DNA from: CAXTSE01 sp035554115
GTDB taxonomy: Bacteria; Actinomycetota; Actinomycetes; Actinomycetales; Microbacteriaceae
Direction: 5' to 3'
Assembly (NCBI GenBank): GCA_035554115.1
Contig: DATMIW010000019.1
Coordinates: forward strand, 1 to 5,867
DNA length: 5,867 nt
Shown here piece after piece: positions 4,694 to 5,867 of this stretch. The number at the start of each line of letters is the position of its first letter. The first letter of the stretch is position 1. The notes below the pieces were generated by a model that saw nothing but the letters and a program-made list of their open reading frames with translations, was not told the DNA's origin and ran no database searches. Made by a program: the position numbers and the translations under genes.

Positions 4694-5867
4694 GCGCACC
4701 GTCGACGATGACTTTGGCCTCGGCCTGCACTTCGGCCAGATGCTCGGGCCCGAGGAACGACTCGGCATAGATCTTGTACACGTTCTCCGTGCCCGACGGC
4801 CGCGCCGCAAACCACGAGTTCTCGGTCACGACCTTCACTCCGCCGATCGCGGCGCCGTTGCCGGGAGCCTCCGACAGCCGTGCCGTGATCCGCTCGCCCG
4901 CCAAAATATCGGCCCGGATGTCGGAGCCGGTCAACCGTCCCAGCCGCGCCTTCTGCTCGGGCGTGGCCGCGGCATCAACTCGCGCATAGGCGGGAGCACC
5001 GAACTCGGCAGTCAGCTCGGCATACAGTTCTGACGGCGAACTCCCGGTGACGGCGAGGATTTCACTCGCGAGCAGAGCGAGCAGAATGCCGTCTTTGTCG
5101 GTGGTCCACGCCTGCCCGTCGAGTTGCAGGAACGAGGCTCCCGCGCTCTCTTCTCCGCCGAAGCCGACCGACCCGTCGACCAGCCCGGGCACGAACCATT
5201 TGAACCCGACGGGCACCTCGAGCAATGGGCGCCCGAGCGATGCCGCGACCCGATCGATCATCGAGCTTGACACCAGGGTCTTGCCGATTGCCGCATGGGG
5301 CGGCCAGCCACCCCGATGAGTGAACAGATACTGGATCGCGACCGCCAGGAAGTGGTTCGGGTTCATCAGCCCCGCGCCCGGAGTGACGATGCCGTGGCGG
5401 TCGGCGTCGGCGTCGTTGCCGGTCAGCAGTTGATAGTCGCCGCGTTTCGCGACAACGGAGGCCATGGCGTCGGGGCTCGACGGGTCCATGCGGATCTTGC
5501 CGTCCCAGTCCAACGTCATAAATCGCCAGGTCGGGTCGACCTCGGGGTTCACGACGGTCAGGTCGAGGTCGTACTGGGATGCGATGAGCTGCCAATAGTG
5601 CACGCTTGCGCCCCCGAGCGGGTCGGCCCCAATATGCAGGCCCGCGTTCTTGATGGCGGCGAGGTCGATGACAGATGCGAGGTCATCCACATACGCGCCG
5701 CGGAAGTCGTAACTGTCGACGGCACTCGGCTCGCCGCGTTTCACCTCGTGCAGGTGGTTGGCGATGAGGGCGTTTGCGCGTTCGGCGATCCACGCGGTGG
5801 CGTCGCTGTCGGCGGGTCCGCCATGGGGCGGGTTGTATTTGAAGCCGCCGTCGCGTGGCGGGTTGTG
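4683..5867 (-). CDS. pgm: Phosphoglucomutase (alpha-D-glucose phosphate-specific), C-terminal 394 aa, cut by the window edge
   Basis: The enzyme interconverts glucose-1-phosphate and glucose-6-phosphate in the cytoplasm, linking glycolysis with glycogen, trehalose and cell-wall sugar-nucleotide synthesis. The reading frame stays open to base 5867; the GTG at 5744 is an internal Val, not the start. The visible part opens with HNPPRDGGFKYNPPHGGPAD, the stretch right after the catalytic serine of the (S)HNP signature, so the phosphoserine codon is probably the first one outside the window. Further marks, counted from the first visible residue, are the Mg-binding loop DADADR (152-157; bases 5397-5414), the sugar-binding GGEESAG (237-243) and the phosphate-binding RPSGTENVYK (356-365). 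This matches the E. coli Pgm type (about 546 aa) rather than ManB/GlmM types. Nothing visible suggests a broken gene. It converges on the SDR gene with an 11-bp tail overlap. Confidence 0.95.
   Translation of the reverse strand, partial: HNPPRDGGFKYNPPHGGPADSDATAWIAERANALIANHLHEVKRGEPSAVDSYDFRGAYVDDLASVIDLAAIKNAGLHIGADPLGGASVHYWQLIASQYDLDLTVVNPEVDPTWRFMTLDWDGKIRMDPSSPDAMASVVAKRGDYQLLTGNDADADRHGIVTPGAGLMNPNHFLAVAIQYLFTHRGGWPPHAAIGKTLVSSSMIDRVAASLGRPLLEVPVGFKWFVPGLVDGSVGFGGEESAGASFLQLDGQAWTTDKDGILLALLASEILAVTGSSPSELYAELTAEFGAPAYARVDAAATPEQKARLGRLTGSDIRADILAGERITARLSEAPGNGAAIGGVKVVTENSWFAARPSGTENVYKIYAESFLGPEHLAEVQAEAKVIVDGALSG

Noticed and set aside
5744..5744. GTG at 5744 as the start of phosphoglucomutase
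   Set aside because: The frame upstream continues to the window edge with conserved Pgm sequence (HNPPRDGGFKYNPP), so this is an internal codon.
1..5867. CRISPR array, tRNA or rRNA gene, transposase or prophage genes
   Set aside because: I looked for regularly spaced repeats, cloverleaf-like sequences and transposase or integrase motifs on both strands and saw none; the repeats present are few and irregularly spaced.

Overview
The window looks like chromosomal DNA of a high-GC actinobacterium, most likely a member of the Microbacteriaceae. The reasons are the strong G/C preference at third codon positions, GTG starts without ribosome binding sites, and short intergenic repeats of the GGTCGAGCTTGTCGAGACC and GAGTAGCGCC...GTATCGAAACC type, which I remember as common in that family. 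The taxonomic call is an inference and I could not search for matches.

Layout from left to right. Bases 1-82 are intergenic, with one repeat copy, two inverted repeats and a likely promoter. Bases 83-424 (+) encode a small single-pass membrane protein of unknown function. It converges on a 14-TM drug-efflux-type MFS (DHA2) transporter at 441-2249 (-). A 152-bp divergent region (2250-2401) follows, with a strong hairpin in the transporter leader. Bases 2402-3196 (+) encode a membrane-anchored M15/VanY-type D-alanyl-D-alanine carboxypeptidase. Bases 3197-3424 are a repeat-rich gap with a perfect 10-bp-arm hairpin. Next comes a divergent pair: an ArsR/SdpR-type repressor (3425-3739, -) and an NAD(P)-binding atypical SDR/NmrA-like protein (3806-4693, +), separated by a 66-bp AT-rich region full of inverted repeats. 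The right edge holds the C-terminal 394 residues of phosphoglucomutase (4683-5867, -), which overlaps the SDR gene tail to tail by 11 bp.

How the genes relate. There is no multi-gene operon; all neighbours are convergent or divergent. The one clear regulatory unit is the ArsR repressor with its divergent SDR gene. The transporter, the carboxypeptidase and the small membrane protein all act at the cell envelope but share no visible pathway. Pgm is central metabolism (glucose-1-P/glucose-6-P). I do not see a convincing new defence, mobile or biosynthetic system. The more interesting signals are in non-coding DNA: repeats placed on gene ends, two hairpins sharing the same 7-bp arms, three matching leaderless-start arrangements, and the nested operator-like palindromes.
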